From positions 16,246 to 80,245 of the forward strand of contig DASZNF010000140.1 of assembly GCA_035551355.1 (NCBI GenBank): a DNA stretch of 64,000 nt, written 5' to 3'. This stretch comes from DATATV01 sp035551355 (GTDB lineage Bacteria; Actinomycetota; Actinomycetes; Mycobacteriales; Pseudonocardiaceae). Positions within the stretch are counted from its first letter, which is position 1, and each line of letters begins with the position of its first letter. Positions 55,563 through 63,639 of this stretch are shown piece by piece. Made by a program: the position numbers and the translations under genes. The notes below the pieces were generated by a model, which did no database searches, was not told the origin of the DNA, and saw only the letters and a list, made by a program, of their open reading frames with translations.

Positions 55563-56614
55563 TGGAACAACACCAGTTCCGAGCAGAATCCCGGACCCAT
55601 CGCCATCAACATCCCCCATCTGCCCGGCGGCGCGGGCCGGTCGGTGAGCGTATCGCGCAGCACGTGCAGGACCGAGGCCGAGGACAGATTCCCCACCTCG
55701 CGCAGCGACCGCCAGGTCAGCGCGAGCGCGTCCTCGGGCAGCTCCAGCACGGTCTGGATCGCCTCGATCACCTTGGGGCCACCGGGATGGCTGACCCAGC
55801 TGGTCACATCGGACACGGTCAGGCCGTGCGCTTCGAGCAGGCCCCGCACGTCCGCGCCGAGATAGCTGTGCACCAGTTCCGGAACCTCCGCGCCCAGCAC
55901 GATTTTCAGCCCGCTGGAGCGCACATCCCAGCCCATGGCCCGCTCGGTGCCCGGATAGAGGTGGCTGCGCGTGTCGATGACCCGAGGCCCGGCATACCCG
56001 GCCGCGCGGTCGCCGCCGACCAGCACCACGGCGGCGGCCCCGTCCCCGAACAATCCCGACGCCACCAGATTCGGCACGGTGGGATCGTCGCGCTGCACGG
56101 TCAACGAGCACAGTTCCACCGACACCAGCACCGCGACCTCATCGGGCGCGCCGCGCAGATAATCGTGCGACCGCGCGATTCCAGCCGCGCCGGCCACGCA
56201 CCCCAGGCCCATCAACGGCACCCGCTTCACGTCGGGTCGCAACCCGAGCCGGGCGGCGATCCGCGCGTCCAGGGAGGGCACCGCGATCCCGGTGACCGTG
56301 GTGGACATGATCAAATCGATGTCCTGCACGGACAGTCCGGCCTCACGCACCGCCCCGGCGACCGCCTGCGCGCCCAGATCCACCGCCACGGTGAGAAAAG
56401 CGTCGTTTCTCGCGGTGAAATCACCCAACTCCGGGTAACACTCGATGGGTAGGGCGAGATGCCGGTTGGCGACCTGCGAACTGGCATGGAACCGGCGGGC
56501 CAGCGCCCGCTGCCGTTCCTCGACCAGCCCGAGCCGCACGAACAGATCGGTGAGCTCGGCCTGGGGGTACCGGTGGGGAGGCAGCACCCCGTGCACCGCG
56601 GCGACGGTAGTCAC
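55556..56614 (-). CDS. type III polyketide synthase (chalcone synthase family)
   Basis: The product is 352 residues, the standard size of this homodimeric enzyme, which extends an acyl-CoA starter with malonyl-CoA. The catalytic triad is intact: Cys139 in MGLGCVAGAAG, His276 in VSHPGGPK and Asn309 in VGNLSSASVL. GFGPG appears as MGPGFCSE at the end. GTG at 56614 follows TAGCGT by seven bases, a leaderless promoter; an ATG at 56632 is also in frame. It heads an operon with the ICMT-like methyltransferase and two flavoproteins and is divergent from a UbiA gene. Confidence 0.95.
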   Translation of the reverse strand: MTTVAAVHGVLPPHRYPQAELTDLFVRLGLVEERQRALARRFHASSQVANRHLALPIECYPELGDFTARNDAFLTVAVDLGAQAVAGAVREAGLSVQDIDLIMSTTVTGIAVPSLDARIAARLGLRPDVKRVPLMGLGCVAGAAGIARSHDYLRGAPDEVAVLVSVELCSLTVQRDDPTVPNLVASGLFGDGAAAVVLVGGDRAAGYAGPRVIDTRSHLYPGTERAMGWDVRSSGLKIVLGAEVPELVHSYLGADVRGLLEAHGLTVSDVTSWVSHPGGPKVIEAIQTVLELPEDALALTWRSLREVGNLSSASVLHVLRDTLTDRPAPPGRWGMLMAMGPGFCSELVLFQW

Positions 56615-56750
56615 CGCACCCACGCTACCCATGCGGCCCGCGGTCGGCGCGTTGCCAAATCTTACGGGGCGAGGTCGCTCACCAGCCCGAAGTTGGTCGC
56701 GCGGCCGGTGGCGGCGGCACACACCCGAGCATGCGGCCCGGTTCGGCGGC

Positions 56751-56847
56751 GCGCCCGAGGGCGTGATCGCATCCTGCGCCGAGCCCGCGCGGTCGATCTC
56801 GACAGCGCCCGAGGGCATGATCGCCTTCCTCGGCATGCCCGCGCGGT
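56751..56847. repeat. imperfect 43-bp direct repeat between the PKS and UbiA genes
   Basis: Copies at 56751-56793 and 56805-56847 agree at about 35 of 43 bases; both begin GCGCCCGAGGGC and end CCCGCGCGGT. They lie in the 275-bp divergent promoter region and may be regulatory or remnants of a repeat. Confidence 0.7.
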
Positions 56848-56877
56848 TCGGCTGGGCGGCCAGGCCGACGGTGCGAT

Positions 56878-56883
56878 TAGGCT
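56878..56883 (+). promoter_or_regulatory. leaderless -10 element TAGGCT of the UbiA gene
   Basis: TAGGCT is followed by six bases and the GTG at 56890. Confidence 0.6.
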
Positions 56884-56889
56884 CGGCCC

Positions 56890-57711
56890 GTGACCGACCG
56901 TCCCGCCCCGCACCCGGTGCGCGGGCTGCTCGGTGCGTGCCACCCGCTGCCGGCCGCGGCGGTGACCGTGATCGCGGTGCTGCTGGCCCTCGGTGTCGGC
57001 CTCGGCCCGGGCTCGGTCGCATTGTTCGGCGCGGCGGTGCTCACCGGCCAGCTGTCCATCGGCTGGTCCAACGACCGGATCGACGCGGCCCGCGACAGGG
57101 CCACCGGCCGCCGCGACAAGCCCGCGGCCCAGGGCGCGGTCTCCGCGCGCGTGCTCACCGTCGCCGCCGGACTGTCGTTGCTGGCCGCAGTCGCGTTGTC
57201 CCTGGCGCTGGGTTGGCGGGCCGGGCTGGTGGCGCTGGTGCTGGTCGCCGCGGGCTGGGCCTACAACCTCGGCCTGAAATCAACGATCTGGTCCGGCCCG
57301 GCCTACCTGATCGGCTTCGCCGCCCTGCCCGCGGCCGCCTACCTCGCCCTGCCCACCCACCCCGCGCCGCCCTGGTGGACCCCGCTCACCGGCGCGCTGC
57401 TCGGCCTGGGCGCGCACCTGGCCAACGTCCTGCCCGACCTGCGCGCCGACGCCGCCACCGGCGTGCGCGGCCTCCCGCACCGGCTGGGCTCGCGCGCCGG
57501 CGGGGTGCTGCTGGCGCTCGTCTTGGCCGCGGCCTCGATGGTGATCGTGCTCGGTTCGGGAAACCTGCCCACGTGGCTGTGCCTGCCCGGCGCGGCCATC
57601 GGCCTGGCCTGCGCCGGGCTCGGCCTGCGCCGCCCGGACAGTCCACTCGCGTTCCGGGCCACTCTGGTGGTGGCGCTGGTGGACGTGGTCCTGTTCGTCC
57701 TGGCCGCCTGA
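56890..57711 (+). CDS. UbiA-family prenyltransferase
   Basis: The product is a 273-residue integral membrane protein with eight to nine helices. The first Asp-rich motif is NDRIDAARDR (about residues 61-70) and the second is DLRADAATG, the two Mg-pyrophosphate sites of UbiA enzymes. They transfer a prenyl chain to an aromatic acceptor. Divergence from a type III PKS operon suggests the acceptor is the PKS-derived phenol or quinone (inference). It lacks the other menaquinone genes expected for MenA. Confidence 0.9.
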   Translation: MTDRPAPHPVRGLLGACHPLPAAAVTVIAVLLALGVGLGPGSVALFGAAVLTGQLSIGWSNDRIDAARDRATGRRDKPAAQGAVSARVLTVAAGLSLLAAVALSLALGWRAGLVALVLVAAGWAYNLGLKSTIWSGPAYLIGFAALPAAAYLALPTHPAPPWWTPLTGALLGLGAHLANVLPDLRADAATGVRGLPHRLGSRAGGVLLALVLAAASMVIVLGSGNLPTWLCLPGAAIGLACAGLGLRRPDSPLAFRATLVVALVDVVLFVLAA

Positions 57712-57863
57712 GCGCACCGGTGCAGAAAGGTGACGTCCCGCCACCACTGGACCAGCAGGGCGCGGCGCACCGGGCGCGGGGTGCGCGTCGTCACCGGCTC
57801 GACGATCGTGGCCACGCCCTGGTATCGATGGTGTCGACGGAGTGGACGCGGAGGAGGTACGCC

Positions 57864-58433
57864 GTGCCGAGCCAACCGGTGCTGATCTACGACGGGGACT
57901 GCGCGTTCTGTACCAGTTGCGTCAACGCGGTGCGGCGCTGGCTGCACCCGCCGGTGGATTTCCTTGCCTGGCAACACATCGAGCTCGCCGACTACGGCGT
58001 GACCCAGGCGCAGGCCGAGGTCGCGGTGCAGTGGATCGGGCCGGACGGCCGGGAATCCGGCGACCAGGCGTTCGCCGCCCTGCTGCGGCACTCTGGCGGG
58101 ATCTGGTGGCTGCCCGGCACGCTGTTGCGGCTGCCGGTGATCCGACAGCTGGCCGAGCTGGTCTACCGGCTGATCGCGGCGAACCGGCACCACCTGCCCG
58201 GTGGCACCCCCGCCTGCGCGCTGCCCGCAGCGACCCGAACCGCGGCCACCGAAAGTACGGTCACCGAAACCGCAGCCACCGAAAGTGCGGTCACCGAAAG
58301 TGCGGTCACTGAAGCAAAGCCCGCCGAAAGTACCGTCACCGAGCCTTCGGTGCCCCCCGCACCAACGCCGACGACACCGCGCGATCGGCCGGAAGCTGGG
58401 CTCGAGACACCGGACCGGCCGAGCACGGCCTGA
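57864..58433 (+). CDS. DCC family thiol-disulfide oxidoreductase (DUF393) with Thr/Glu/Ser repeat tail
   Basis: The product is 189 residues. Residues about 1-115 are the DCC domain, with VLIYDGDCAFCTSCVNAVRR containing the DxDC-xx-C redox motif, and LLRLPVIRQLAELVYRLIAA. The tail from about residue 120 consists of irregular repeats of the form ATESTVTE and AVTESAVTE, then Pro-rich sequence. GTG at 57864 has GAGGAGG 6 nt upstream. The repeat tail is not part of the family and may be disordered. Confidence 0.88.
   Translation: MPSQPVLIYDGDCAFCTSCVNAVRRWLHPPVDFLAWQHIELADYGVTQAQAEVAVQWIGPDGRESGDQAFAALLRHSGGIWWLPGTLLRLPVIRQLAELVYRLIAANRHHLPGGTPACALPAATRTAATESTVTETAATESAVTESAVTEAKPAESTVTEPSVPPAPTPTTPRDRPEAGLETPDRPSTA
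58243..58350 (+). repeat. short coding repeats ACCGAAAGTGCGGTC-type
   Basis: A 15-24 bp unit encoding TES(A/T)VTE recurs about five times. Its codons (GAA, AGT, ACG) are unlike the rest of the gene. Confidence 0.75.
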
Positions 58434-58511
58434 CGTTTTCGACCTGGCGCCGGTCGAAGCCCGCGGAGTCGCCGGCCACACCGAGGTGTCCACGGCATCA
58501 GCCGCGCTGGG

Positions 58512-60170
58512 CTACGCGTCCTGCTGCGCGTTACGGGCCGGCGCTGTCCAGGTCTCGCCGAATTCGAGCGTGGCCACCTGCGCGGTATCGCCGAGGTCGG
58601 CAGCGAGTTGCGCGGGAGCCGGATCGCCTGGCCTGTAGTGCACCGGGATCAGGGTGGACACGCCGAGCCAGCGGGCGGCGATCGCGGCCTCGGCGGGTTG
58701 AAGTTCGGTGATCCGCACGGGACCGACCTGGATGCCGCCGATGCCCAGAACCGCCACGTCCGGCTGGTAGATCTCGCCCCAGGTGCGTGCCTGCTCGGAC
58801 AGCGAGAAGTCGCCCCCGCAGAGGATCCGGCTGCCGTTCTCGGTGGTGACCAGGAAACTCTGGGGTTGGTCGGCTACGAACTGCCCATCGATGCGCATGG
58901 TCGATTCATGCTGGGCGGGCAGCGCCTTGATGGTGACGTCTCGGAAGCGGAACTCCACTCCGGAGACGGTGGGCACGAGCCGCTCGGCCGGGATGCCCGC
59001 CGTTACGGCCGCCTGGTAGGTCGCTGTTCCGCTGACCAGGATCGCCTCTCCGGCTTGCGCGATCTCCAGTGCCTGGCCGCGGTGGTCGTAGCCGGCGTGG
59101 GTGACCGCGATGATGTCCGCGTCGGCCAGCTCGGCGGGCCGGATATGGCTTTCCGGGAGCCCGGTGTGGAACCCTTCGGCGCCGGACAGGTACGGATCGA
59201 CCACCAGCCGCGTGCCGCGTTCGGTGGTGATCTCATAGGACGCCCAGCCGAGTCGACGGATGGTCAGCGGCTGTGCCGGCCGGTCGGGCACGCCGCCGTT
59301 GAGCCGTGCCGTGACGAAGCCGCTCACCCGTCGCAGCAGGTCGGCGGCGGAATCGGTGGCCATCACCGCGAAGCCGTGCGGCATCCCCTGGTAGATCTCG
59401 AGGGTCACGTCGACATCGGCCGCGTCGGCTTTGCCGGCGAAGCGGGTCGCGTCCTCGCGCAGCATCTCCGCGTCGCCGCAGCCGATCAGCAGCGGTGGCA
59501 GCCCGCCGGCGGCGCCGTGCAGTGGTGACTGAGGTGCGCCCGCCGGGTCGGCGCCGGTGAGGTAGGCGCCGCGGACCTGGCGGAGTTCGTCCATGCTGAC
59601 GACGTCGGTGTCGGCGTTGCTGGTCAGCGTTGTGGCGCTCAGGGTGAAGTCGGTGATCGGGGACACCGCGACCACACAGGCCGGCATGGGATCGCCGGAC
59701 TCGCGCAGGCGCAGCAACGCGGACAGCGCGAGGGTGGCGCCCGCCGAATGACCGACGATCGCGATCTGGTGCGCCGGAAAGCCCTGCGCGAGCAGGGCAC
59801 GGTAGGCGGCCAGGACGTCGTCCAGCGCGGCCGGGTACGGGTTCTGCGGGGCCAGCCGGTAGTGCGTCAGCAGCACGGGAAGGCCGCTTCCGGCGGACAG
59901 CGGCGCCGCGAACACCCCGGCCGGCTCGTCGTGCTGGAACCGTCGGCCGTGCAGGTAGAGCACCACTCCGGCGTTACTGGTGCCGGGGGCACACACCCAG
60001 TCGTTGGCCACGTCCCCGATCCGCCACGGCTGGGTCACGAAGTCCATCCTGGGCGGGTCGAGACGGCCGAGCAGCACCGCTCCGGAATCGGCCGAGCCGC
60101 GCACCGCGGCCAGCATGCCGGCGACGGAGCGCAGGTCCCGCTCGGTTGCCGGATGAACTGTGGTTCGCAT
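58512..60170 (-). CDS. fusion of HSL-type alpha/beta hydrolase and UlaG-like MBL-fold protein
   Basis: The product is 552 residues made of two enzyme domains. Residues 1-about 295 resemble hormone-sensitive-lipase-type esterases: VLYLHGRRFQHD at the oxyanion hole (normally HGGG), IVGHSAGATLAL (Ser142), GCGDAEMLRED (Asp233) and MPHGFAVM (His265). Residues about 300-552 resemble UlaG/MBL hydrolases: LGWASYEITTERGTRLVVDP, VTHAGYDHRGQ and IPVHYRPGD. In the metal motif the second His of HxHxDH is Gly. ATG at 60170 gives a plausible start. It lies 52 bp after the Sua5/YciO gene. Confidence 0.85.
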   Translation of the reverse strand: MRTTVHPATERDLRSVAGMLAAVRGSADSGAVLLGRLDPPRMDFVTQPWRIGDVANDWVCAPGTSNAGVVLYLHGRRFQHDEPAGVFAAPLSAGSGLPVLLTHYRLAPQNPYPAALDDVLAAYRALLAQGFPAHQIAIVGHSAGATLALSALLRLRESGDPMPACVVAVSPITDFTLSATTLTSNADTDVVSMDELRQVRGAYLTGADPAGAPQSPLHGAAGGLPPLLIGCGDAEMLREDATRFAGKADAADVDVTLEIYQGMPHGFAVMATDSAADLLRRVSGFVTARLNGGVPDRPAQPLTIRRLGWASYEITTERGTRLVVDPYLSGAEGFHTGLPESHIRPAELADADIIAVTHAGYDHRGQALEIAQAGEAILVSGTATYQAAVTAGIPAERLVPTVSGVEFRFRDVTIKALPAQHESTMRIDGQFVADQPQSFLVTTENGSRILCGGDFSLSEQARTWGEIYQPDVAVLGIGGIQVGPVRITELQPAEAAIAARWLGVSTLIPVHYRPGDPAPAQLAADLGDTAQVATLEFGETWTAPARNAQQDA

Positions 60171-60222
60171 CGTTGCTCTCTTCTCGCGGTCACTGAAGCG
60201 GCGGCCGCCGCCGCTGCCGCGG

Positions 60223-60843
60223 CTACTCGAACCGAGACGGATCACCCGCACCACGACGGATGATCTCCGGCTCCTTGTCCGAGAAGTCGATCACCGTGGT
60301 CGGCTCGGTGCCACAGTCGCCGGAGTCGACCACCGCGTCCAGCACGTGATCCAGCTCCTCCTTGATCTCCCACCCCTGGGTCAGCGGCTCGGGCTGATCG
60401 GGCAGCAGCAGCGTGCTGGACAACATCGGCTCGCCCAGCTCGTCCAGCAGGGACTGGGTCACCACATGCGCCGGGATGCGCACGCCCACCGTCTTCTTCT
60501 TCGGGTGCAGCAGCCGGCGCGGCACCTCCTTGGTGGCCGGCAAAATGAACGTGTAGCTGCCCGGGGTGGCCGCCTTCACCGCGCGGAACACCGAGTTCTC
60601 CAGGTACACGAACTGGCCCAGCTGCGCGAAGTCCCGGCACATCAGGGTGAAGTGGTGCCGGTCGTCCAGGTGCCGGATGGACCGGATCCGGTTGATCCCG
60701 GCCGCGTTGCCCAGCTGGCAGCCCAGCGCGAAACACGAGTCGGTCGGATAGGCGATCAGGCCGTCGCCGCGCAGGATGTCCACGATCTGCCCGATGGAGC
60801 GGCGCTGCGGGTTGTCCGGATGCACGTCGAAGTACTTGGCCAT
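60223..60843 (-). CDS. Sua5/YciO/YrdC family protein (threonylcarbamoyl-AMP synthase-like)
   Basis: The product is 206 residues. Motifs: GLIAYPTDSCFALGCQLGN, HFTLMCRDFAQLGQFVY, TFILPATKEVPRRLLHPKKK and VGVRIPAHVVTQSLLDELGE with STLLLP. The pattern is nearer to YciO than to the essential tRNA t6A enzyme TsaC/Sua5, and there is no C-terminal Sua5 domain. ATG at 60843 gives MAKYFDVHPDNPQ. YciO proteins have a weak or unclear TC-AMP synthase role. Confidence 0.88.
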   Translation of the reverse strand: MAKYFDVHPDNPQRRSIGQIVDILRGDGLIAYPTDSCFALGCQLGNAAGINRIRSIRHLDDRHHFTLMCRDFAQLGQFVYLENSVFRAVKAATPGSYTFILPATKEVPRRLLHPKKKTVGVRIPAHVVTQSLLDELGEPMLSSTLLLPDQPEPLTQGWEIKEELDHVLDAVVDSGDCGTEPTTVIDFSDKEPEIIRRGAGDPSRFE

Positions 60844-60871
60844 GCCCGGCACTCTACGATCAACCGGCCGC

Positions 60872-61786
60872 TCAGGCCGACCGAGTGCCGAGAAACTCCA
60901 CCACTGCGGCGGCCAGCGCCGGGCCCGCGTCCTCCTGCAGGAAGTGCCCGGCCCCGGCGATCACCGGATGGTCCACCCCGGCCGCGCCGGGAATCCGCTC
61001 GCGCAGGATCGGCGCCATCCCGCCGGTGATCGGGTCGCCGTCGCTGAAGGCCACCAGCATCGGCGTGTCCGAACGGGTCAGCACCTGCCAGGCGGCCCGG
61101 TTGGCCTCGGTGGCCGGATCGTCGGGCCGGGTGGGTACCAGTCCGGGCATGGCCTTCGGGCCGGCCTTGTAGGACTCGTCCGGGAACGGCGCGGCATATC
61201 CGGCCAGTACGTCCTCGGCCAGTGTGGTGCGGCAGCCGCTCTGCACGAACCGCGCGATGTCCAGATTCTCGGCCTTCTCCACCGCACGCCGGAACTGCCA
61301 CCACACCTCGGGCATGTCCACATCGCCGGTGGGCAGCCCGGTGTTGGCCGCGACCAGCGCCCGGAACCGGTCCGGATGCTCGGCGGCCAGCCGCAGCCCG
61401 ATCAGCCCACCCCAGTCCTGCCCGACCAGCGTCACGTCCCGCAGGTCGAGCACGTCGAAGGCGAGGGCACGCACCCACTCCACGTGCCGGGCGTAGCTGT
61501 GCGCGCCCGGATCGGCCGGCTTGTCCGAGCGTCCGAACCCGACCAGATCGGGCGCGATGGCCCGCAGCCCGGCCTGCGCCAGCACCGGCATCATCTGCCG
61601 GTACAGGAACGACCAACTCGGCTCGCCGTGCAGCAGCAACACCGCGGGCCCGTCGGCCGGACCGGCGCTCACCCAGCCCATCCGCAGCGTGCCGCCGTCC
61701 CCGTCGGGCACGTCGGCATAGCTTGGCGGGTAAGGGAAATCGGGCAGATCGGCGAATCGCTCATCGGGTGTCCGCAGCGTGCGCAT
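60872..61786 (-). CDS. haloalkane dehalogenase-like alpha/beta hydrolase
   Basis: The product is 304 residues with the haloalkane dehalogenase signatures: LLLHGEPSWSFLYRQM (oxyanion and halide-binding region), TLVGQDWGGLIGLRLA (nucleophile Asp and halide-binding Trp), AFSDGDPITGG (acid Asp) and IAGAGHFLQEDAG (base His). The pattern fits subfamily I (DhlA/DhmA-like), which hydrolyses carbon-halogen bonds. The natural substrate is unknown. Confidence 0.9.
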   Translation of the reverse strand: MRTLRTPDERFADLPDFPYPPSYADVPDGDGGTLRMGWVSAGPADGPAVLLLHGEPSWSFLYRQMMPVLAQAGLRAIAPDLVGFGRSDKPADPGAHSYARHVEWVRALAFDVLDLRDVTLVGQDWGGLIGLRLAAEHPDRFRALVAANTGLPTGDVDMPEVWWQFRRAVEKAENLDIARFVQSGCRTTLAEDVLAGYAAPFPDESYKAGPKAMPGLVPTRPDDPATEANRAAWQVLTRSDTPMLVAFSDGDPITGGMAPILRERIPGAAGVDHPVIAGAGHFLQEDAGPALAAAVVEFLGTRSA

Positions 61787-61805
61787 GGCGGGCACCCTAC
61801 CTGGA

Positions 61806-62531
61806 TCAGCGCGGCGGGGCGTTCAGCGCGTGGTGGCGCTTGTCGTGGTGGCCCAGATCGGTCAGCCACGGACCGGACGGCGCGAGCAGCACGGCCGCCG
61901 CCACTCCGGCGACCGCCAGGGTCGCCACGAACACCGTGCCGCGGGTGATCCGCCCGGGCACCCGGCTGCGCACCAGCGGCCGGGCGCCGACGATGCGCAG
62001 CGCGGGCAGCAGCCGGCCCAGGGTGTGCAGGCCGGTGACCACCGCCCAGGCGATGAAGGTGCCCTGGTGCACGGTGAGCATGTCCACGTCGAACCCGAGC
62101 ACGCTCAGGAACGGCGTGCGCCCGGCGGTCGGTCCGAGCGCGATCAGCGCCAGCCCGGAGCCGAGCACGGCGAGGGTGAACAACACGACCAGCGGCCCGA
62201 GGATCCGCAGTGGCATCGGCGGCGGCCCGGCCTGCCGGTAGGTCGTCCGCCCGGTGTAGTAGCCGATGATGCGCCAGCCGGTGGTCGCGGTCTTGAGCAG
62301 CGCAGGCGGCACCAGCAGCACGCCGACCACGACGTGCCAGCTCAGCAGTGAGTCCAGGCTGAGCAGCGTGGCCAGCTCGACCAGGAACAGCGCCAGCAGG
62401 ACCAGCCCGGTCCACGCGGTCAGCCGGGCGTTGCCGGCCGGACCGCCGCTGCCAGGCAGCACCGGGTCGGCGCGGCCGGTGCGCCCGGTGGCCTCGGCCA
62501 GCGTGTCCTCGGCCCAGTGGGGCAGTGTCAC
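61806..62531 (-). CDS. integral membrane protein with conserved His, cytochrome b561-like
   Basis: The product is 241 residues with about five membrane helices: LTAWTGLVLLALFLVELATL, LLSWHVVVGVLLVPPALL, LGPLVVLFTLAVLGSGLALI, VHQGTFIAWAVVTGLHTLGR and GTVFVATLAVAGVAAAVLLA. Several His lie within or near helices (SWHVVVG, TVHQGTF, GLHTLGR) and could bind haem, as in b561-type proteins; this is inference. It ends GHHDKRHHALNAPPR, a His-rich tail. GTG start. Confidence 0.7.
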   Translation of the reverse strand: MTLPHWAEDTLAEATGRTGRADPVLPGSGGPAGNARLTAWTGLVLLALFLVELATLLSLDSLLSWHVVVGVLLVPPALLKTATTGWRIIGYYTGRTTYRQAGPPPMPLRILGPLVVLFTLAVLGSGLALIALGPTAGRTPFLSVLGFDVDMLTVHQGTFIAWAVVTGLHTLGRLLPALRIVGARPLVRSRVPGRITRGTVFVATLAVAGVAAAVLLAPSGPWLTDLGHHDKRHHALNAPPR

Positions 62532-62611
62532 CCGAGGTTCTCCGTTCGCTCGACCTCCCCGTGTTGCTCAGTTTCGCGAATCCTTCTTGGAGAACCTTTG
62601 GCGAAAGCCGG

Positions 62612-63505
62612 TCAGTGCGGCAGCACCAGATCGGCGATCACCGGCCGGTGATCGGAGGACTGGGTGTCGATCACCGCGGCGTCCCGGACGCCGAAGCCGG
62701 GGGAGACGGTGATGTAGTCGATCCGGTCGGTGGGCGTGCCGGACGGCCACGAAGGCGGATGCGGCTGGTTCAGCAGCGTCCACACATCGGTCTGCCCGGC
62801 CAGCAGCGGAGCGATCTCCGGCGCGTCCGGGTCGGCGTTGAAGTCCCCGACCAGGATCTTGGGCGCCGGGTCGTGACCGAGGAACCCGAGCATGTCGCTC
62901 ACCTGCGCGGCGCGCACCGACGGGTCGGACCGGTAGTCCAGGTGCGTGGCGTAGACGTGCACGATGCGGCCGCCGAACCGGATGGCGATCTCCGGAAAGC
63001 CTGGTGCGGCAGCGGGAGCCGGGTTTGTGGCCACTGTGGACAGTCGGGTGATCTGGTGATTTTGCGTGTCCAGAATGGGAAAGCGGGACAGGATGGCCAG
63101 GCCGTACTCGCGGTCCGGGGCGCCGTCGGCGGTGGGCGCGAGATCGTAGATGGGGGCGAAGAAGGCGTGCATGCGCAGTTTCGCCGCCAGCGCGCTGGTT
63201 TCGGCGAGATCGTCGCTGCGGTCGCCCCAGTGTTCGTCGACCTCTTCCAGCCCGACGAGGTCCGGGTGCTCGGCGGCGATGGCCGCGGCCGTGCGGTCGA
63301 GATCGAAGACCTCGTCCAGTCCCGCGCCGTGCTGGATGTTGTAGCTCATCACGCGCAGGCCGCCCGGTTGCTCCGGCGCGGCAGCGGGCTCGGCGGTCGT
63401 GAGGGCGTTCGCGGCAGCGGGCCGCGCCTGCGCGGACAACGCGAGTGCTGCCGGGCAGGCCAGCAGCACACCCAGCGCCGCCGCCGCTATGGGAATTTTT
63501 CGCAT
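62612..63505 (-). CDS. secreted endonuclease/exonuclease/phosphatase (EEP) family protein
   Basis: The product is 297 residues. A signal peptide (MRKIPIAAAALGVLLACPAA, cleavage likely near ALSAQA) sends it out of the cell. The EEP fold motifs are present: LRVMSYNIQHGAG, DLVGLEEVDEHWG (metal Glu), VHVYATHLDYR, KILVGDFNADPD, DRIDYITVS and SSDHRPVIADL. Members hydrolyse phosphodiesters in nucleic acids or sphingomyelin-like lipids. ATG at 63505 has GGAGG 7 nt upstream. A GGCCACTGTGGAC near-copy lies inside. Confidence 0.9.
   Translation of the reverse strand: MRKIPIAAAALGVLLACPAALALSAQARPAAANALTTAEPAAAPEQPGGLRVMSYNIQHGAGLDEVFDLDRTAAAIAAEHPDLVGLEEVDEHWGDRSDDLAETSALAAKLRMHAFFAPIYDLAPTADGAPDREYGLAILSRFPILDTQNHQITRLSTVATNPAPAAAPGFPEIAIRFGGRIVHVYATHLDYRSDPSVRAAQVSDMLGFLGHDPAPKILVGDFNADPDAPEIAPLLAGQTDVWTLLNQPHPPSWPSGTPTDRIDYITVSPGFGVRDAAVIDTQSSDHRPVIADLVLPH
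63029..63041. repeat. near-copy of the GTCCACTGTGGAC palindrome
   Basis: GGCCACTGTGGAC, one mismatch, inside the EEP gene. Confidence 0.6.
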
Positions 63506-63639
63506 GACAAGACCTCCAGTTTGGGGGAAAGTCACGAGAAGTATGGCCCTCGACGGCGCGAGTAGAACAGGTTCTTGCGTTGAACTCCGGGTGCGGGGAA
63601 GCTGGACGGCACCTTTCGCCGGAAGAAAGAAGGCCAGCG

